Shown piece by piece: positions 4,612-6,750 of a DNA stretch of 6,750 nt. Location: positions 1 through 6,750 of the forward strand of contig DAOWFY010000069.1 of assembly GCA_030637775.1 (NCBI GenBank), written 5' to 3'. How positions within the stretch are numbered: position 1 is the first letter of the stretch; every line of letters starts with the position of its first letter. This DNA comes from DAOVGU01 sp030637775 [NCBI: bacterium] (lineage in GTDB: Bacteria; Ratteibacteria; UBA8468). The notes beneath the pieces are model-generated. The model was not told the origin of the DNA. It did no database searches and saw only the letters and a program-made list of their open reading frames with translations. The translations under genes were made by a program, and so were the position numbers.

Positions 4612-6750
4612 AAGGATAAAGAAGGCCGGAGAGAGATTTCCCTGTGCATCGCCTCTCCCTCAACCATTCGTTCCTGGTCATCGGGTGAGGTGAAGAAAGC
4701 AGAAACAATTAATTACCGGACATTTAAACCGGAGAAGGATGGCCTTTTCTGTGAAAAGATCTTCGGCCCCGTGAAGGATTGGGAATGTGCCTGTGGAAAG
4801 TATAAGAAGATTAAATATAAGGGCATTGTCTGCGATCGTTGTGGAGTAGAAATTACTACATCTGATGTTCGCCGGGAGAGGATGGCACATCTTGAACTTG
4901 CTGCCCCGGTTAGCTATATCTGGTTATTTAAAAGTACCGCTAACTGGATGGGGCTTCTCTTAGAAATGACACAGAGCAGACTAGAGATGATTCTCTATTA
5001 TGAACGCTATGTGGTGATTAAACCTGGAGAAAGTGCCTATCAAAAGAAGGAGTTACTTACCGAAGAGGAGTATCAAAGAGCCATCGCTAATTGCAAAGGA
5101 TTCAAGGCTGGTATTGGGGCAGAAGCCATCAGGGAGCTCTTAAAGGAGATTGATTTAAAAAGAACCGAGAGTAGTCTTTTGCGAAAGATAAAATCTACCA
5201 AATATAAGAGTAAAAGGAAAAACCTTATTAAAAATTTAAGAGTTACCCAAGGTTTACAAAAGAGTGGAGTGAAACCGGAATGGATGATTGCCAACGTTGT
5301 TCCCATTTTACCTCCGGATCTCAGGCCTCTTTTACCCTTGGAGGGGGGGAGGTTTGCTACCAGCGATCTCAATGATCTCTATCAGAGAGTAATTAACCGT
5401 AATAATCGCTTAAAAAGATTATTAAAGTTAAGAGCTCCCGACATCATTATTCGTAATGAAAAACGCATGCTTCAGGAAGCGGTGGATAACCTTTTGGATA
5501 ATGGTCGGCATGGTAATCCTGTACTTGGCCGGGGAAATCGACCCCTTAAGTCGATTTCAGATTTCCTTAAGGGTAAGCAGGGCAGATTCCGGCAGAATCT
5601 CTTAGGTAAGAGGGTTGACTATTCAGGAAGGGCGGTTATTGTCGTTGGACCTGAATTAAAAATTAATGAATGTGGATTACCCAAGTATATGGCTCTTGAA
5701 CTTTTTGCTCCTTTTATCTTAAGAGAGTTAAGGAAAAGAGAGTATATTCATACCATAAGTTCTGCAAAAAAAGCCCTGGAGAAAAATGAGCCAGAGGTTT
5801 GGGAGATATTAGAGGAGGTAATAAAGAACCACCTTGTTCTTCTGAATAGGCAACCAACACTCCATCGCTTATCCATTCAGGCTTTTCAACCGAGGTTGAT
5901 CGAAGAGAATGTGATTAAACTGCACCCCCTTGTATGTTCTGCCTTCAATGCCGACTTTGATGGGGATCAGATGGCAGTCCATGTTCCTCTTTCTCCGGAA
6001 GCGGAGATGGAGGCCAACCTTCTGATGAGTGCCGCGACGCACGTTCTCGCTCCAGCCAATGGGAAGCCTATTGTTACTCCAACTCAGGATATTGTAATTG
6101 GATGCTATTATTTAACCAGCATTGAGCCAAAGGAACCAGACCTTGAGATTTACAGCAATTCCAATGAAGTCCTGGCCGCTTACTACTCTGGTAGACTCTC
6201 CCTCCATACTAAAATTAAGGTTCAGATCGAAAATGAGATTAAGGAGACCACGGTAGGCAGGATCCTCTTTAATGAGATTTTACCGGTCGGCTTGGATTTT
6301 AAGAATCTTCTCATTAATAAAGAGATTTTAGGAAAATTGATTAGTGAGATCTTCTCTAAGTTTGGCTATCAGGAAACAATAAAATTTTTGGATGAGGTAA
6401 AGGAACTGGGATTTAAATTTGCTACTCTCGGTGGAATTTCCATCTCAATAGATGATCTGATAATTCCTGAGAAAAAGAAGGATTTAGTGGAAAAAGCGAA
6501 GGTTCAAACAAGCCGCTTTGAAAAGGATAACCGGAAAGGGATAATTACCGATGGAGAAAGGTATAATAAAGTGATTGATATTTGGGCCTCTTCCACCAGT
6601 GAGATTGCTAAGGAGGTTTTTCTTGCTCTGGACAAGAGCCAGGGGGATGGATACTTCAATCCGATCTTTATTATGGTGGATTCCGGTGCTCGTGGGACAC
6701 AGACTCAGGTAAATCAATTAACCGGAATAAGAGGTTTAATGACCAGACCT
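1069..6750 (+). CDS. rpoB-rpoC fusion: Fused DNA-directed RNA polymerase beta-beta' polypeptide, 3' end beyond window
   Basis: This single frame of 1894 codons has no stop before the window edge. It encodes the whole beta subunit and about the first half to two-thirds of beta', the two large subunits forming the catalytic core of bacterial RNA polymerase. Beta covers about residues 1-1180 and beta' starts at about 1190. The join (4597-4659) reads GLNVRIEKD, then KEGRREISLC, then IASPSTIRSWS. That is the usual beta C-terminus and the usual beta' start separated by only a few residues. No in-frame ATG or GTG lies between 4573 and 4689; only TTG codons at 4588 and 4594 could act as weak internal starts. 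Active-site elements of both subunits are present, so the product should be active. The gene overlaps rplL by one base and lacks its own clear ribosome binding site. Natural beta-beta' fusions are established in Helicobacter and Wolbachia. I start it at 1069; GTG 1066 or ATG 1072 would shift the N-terminus by one residue. Confidence 0.93.
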   Translation, partial: MMSGNRKKFLSEEIPNLLEMQLTSYENFLQKDAETTRRENRGLEYAFRKFFPISRNDDLVTLQYLGYSLEPSYSNQFECQRNGTTYAYNLKVKFRLIIKEKVKGKSTSSTDEIKEIKEQEVYLGALPIMTDRGTFIINGVERVVVQQLQRSPGVYFKEELTEGAQRLYSAKIIPLRGMTLEFSFHNNLWYASLLGRNKIKIFVTTLLRALGYKTDREIVEVICPKPKRPEEVIINTLHRDYLRSSEEAILKIYSLLQPGYPKVLKIAIAFFQQLFFGKYGYDLSLAGRKQLNRKLGLNLEERTLTKADIIETLRYLLGLQRGEGNVDDIDHLGNKRVRTVGELVEVQVEIGLARLARFIRERTTLQEPKTLSVLDLVNSRAFSAAINDFFNRNQLSQFLDQTNPLSELTHKRRLSAIGEGGIIERKRVGFEVRDVHYTHYGRICPIETPEGGNIGLITSFSVYAKIDKLGFLRTPYRKVIKGRVTDKIEYLSADEEDEYIIAQANSLLDKKGRFLEKEVSTRSKGAFLMTEPSLINYMDISPKQILSPTASLISFLEHDDANRALMGSNMQRQSVPLIRPESPLVKTGMEKIIVRDSGAVLRAESSGEVVEVDSERIVIKKVPSDSLQLKDKVVQHFRKFVRLNQDTCFHQSPIVDKGERIKKGQIISDGPAISQGELALGRNVFVAFMPWYGYNFEDAILISEKLVKEDIYTSIHIKEFKVEARETPLGVEEIARDIPNLSEEALKNLDEEGIIRIGAEVKPNDILVGKVSPKSETELSSEERLLRVIFGEKAKDVANTSLYVPPGISGIVINVRKFSRSLEEKSKKEKEAERKEILKVQRTFKRRKEEILKSGADKIKLLLPALQKSKILPLLSVLKSRNLKRREKFESSVLDLIKKEKLRERIKKLLELIVTEINKIDSQENRLIDRIKKGDALPSDVIKRIVVEVAIKKPIAVGDKVSGRHGNKGVIARILPEEDMPYLADGTPVEIVLNPLGVPSRMNLGQILETHLGWVAKTLGISVESPVFESLSEESIKNLLKKAHLPEDGKVVLCDGRTGEPFLQKVTVGHIYMMKLFHLADEKVHARSVGSYSLVTQQPLGGRAQFGGQRFGEMEVWALEGYGAAYTLQEILTVKSDDTVGRRKIYESIVKGKSFSEHRIPESFNVLMKELRGLGLNVRIEKDKEGRREISLCIASPSTIRSWSSGEVKKAETINYRTFKPEKDGLFCEKIFGPVKDWECACGKYKKIKYKGIVCDRCGVEITTSDVRRERMAHLELAAPVSYIWLFKSTANWMGLLLEMTQSRLEMILYYERYVVIKPGESAYQKKELLTEEEYQRAIANCKGFKAGIGAEAIRELLKEIDLKRTESSLLRKIKSTKYKSKRKNLIKNLRVTQGLQKSGVKPEWMIANVVPILPPDLRPLLPLEGGRFATSDLNDLYQRVINRNNRLKRLLKLRAPDIIIRNEKRMLQEAVDNLLDNGRHGNPVLGRGNRPLKSISDFLKGKQGRFRQNLLGKRVDYSGRAVIVVGPELKINECGLPKYMALELFAPFILRELRKREYIHTISSAKKALEKNEPEVWEILEEVIKNHLVLLNRQPTLHRLSIQAFQPRLIEENVIKLHPLVCSAFNADFDGDQMAVHVPLSPEAEMEANLLMSAATHVLAPANGKPIVTPTQDIVIGCYYLTSIEPKEPDLEIYSNSNEVLAAYYSGRLSLHTKIKVQIENEIKETTVGRILFNEILPVGLDFKNLLINKEILGKLISEIFSKFGYQETIKFLDEVKELGFKFATLGGISISIDDLIIPEKKKDLVEKAKVQTSRFEKDNRKGIITDGERYNKVIDIWASSTSEIAKEVFLALDKSQGDGYFNPIFIMVDSGARGTQTQVNQLTGIRGLMTRP
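4612..6750 (+). other. rpoC: RNA polymerase beta' moiety of the fusion, truncated at window edge
   Basis: Beta' carries the catalytic Mg2+ site. Landmarks in order: IASPSTIRSWSSGEVKKAET; NYRTFKPEKDGLF; the first zinc site with Cys 1240, 1242, 1255 and 1258 (codons at 4786, 4792, 4831, 4840); and the sigma-binding clamp helices (about 5350-5500, GGRFATSDLNDLYQRVINR and RNEKRMLQEAVDNLLDNG). Then come GKQGRFRQNLLGKRVDYSGR (5572-5631), NRQPTLHR (5845-5868), and the catalytic NADFDGDQ (5947-5970) with Asp 1629, 1631 and 1633. Next are PEKKKDL, then GERYNKVIDIW, which in E. coli contributes to the second ppGpp site shared with DksA. The window ends in SGARGTQTQVNQL...RGLMTRP, before the bridge helix, trigger loop and second zinc site, so an SI3-type insertion cannot be judged. 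Lengths between motifs match E. coli closely. Unusual substitutions occur at KSTANWMG (4930-4953), NRQPTLH and QVNQL. Confidence 0.95.

Noticed and set aside
4570-4690. Separate rpoC gene starting at ATG 4570 or GTG 4690
   Set aside because: ATG 4570 lies inside the conserved beta C-terminal NVLMKELRGLG, and GTG 4690 lies inside the conserved beta' SWSSGEVKK; neither is a sensible start.
1800-6720. Several minus-strand frames of 60-100 codons opposite rpoB-rpoC
   Set aside because: They show no protein family features and lie entirely opposite strongly conserved polymerase sequence.
1-6750. CRISPR array, tRNA, rRNA, phage or toxin-antitoxin content
   Set aside because: The window is fully accounted for by rplJ, rplL and the fused polymerase gene; no spaced repeats or RNA-gene structure were seen.

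Overview
The window is a bacterial rplJ-rplL-rpoB-rpoC locus, all on the + strand, holding ribosomal stalk proteins L10 and L7/L12 followed by the large subunits of RNA polymerase. The genes, their order and their signature motifs are typical of bacteria. GC looks moderate (roughly 40-45% by eye), and the proteins are rich in Lys and Glu with many AGA/AGG arginine codons. The beta moiety lacks the large lobe insertions of both Proteobacteria and Firmicutes but has a long charged insertion at the beta-i9/SI2 position. This favours a diderm, non-firmicute lineage, probably an uncultured one. I cannot name a phylum from the sequence alone.

Layout: 1-506 is the 3' part of rplJ, whose start lies left of the window. 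507-619 is a short intergenic region holding an imperfect 73-bp palindrome that looks like an interspersed repeat, followed by a strong ribosome binding site. 620-1069 is rplL, whose product has an unusual Lys-rich N-terminal extension. From 1069 to the right edge (6750) runs one uninterrupted reading frame. It encodes a complete RNA polymerase beta subunit (about residues 1-1180) continuing directly into beta' (from about residue 1190), with no stop codon and no obvious start codon between them. The right edge cuts beta' before the bridge helix and trigger loop.

The main discovery is this natural RpoB-RpoC fusion, with almost no linker and joined to rplL by a 1-nt stop/start overlap. Fused beta-beta' polymerases are known from Helicobacter and relatives and from Wolbachia. 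Nothing here suggests either group, so this looks like an independent fusion. Catalytic residues, the first zinc site and the rifampicin pocket are intact, so the enzyme should be functional. Several normally near-invariant beta' positions are changed (KSTANWMG for the usual KSLPSRIG-type motif, NRQPTLH for NRAPTLH, QVNQL for QIRQL).

Together the genes supply the ribosomal stalk that recruits translational GTPases (L10 and L7/L12) and the catalytic core of transcription. The usual separation of rplL from rpoB is missing, so stalk and polymerase synthesis appear unusually tightly coupled.
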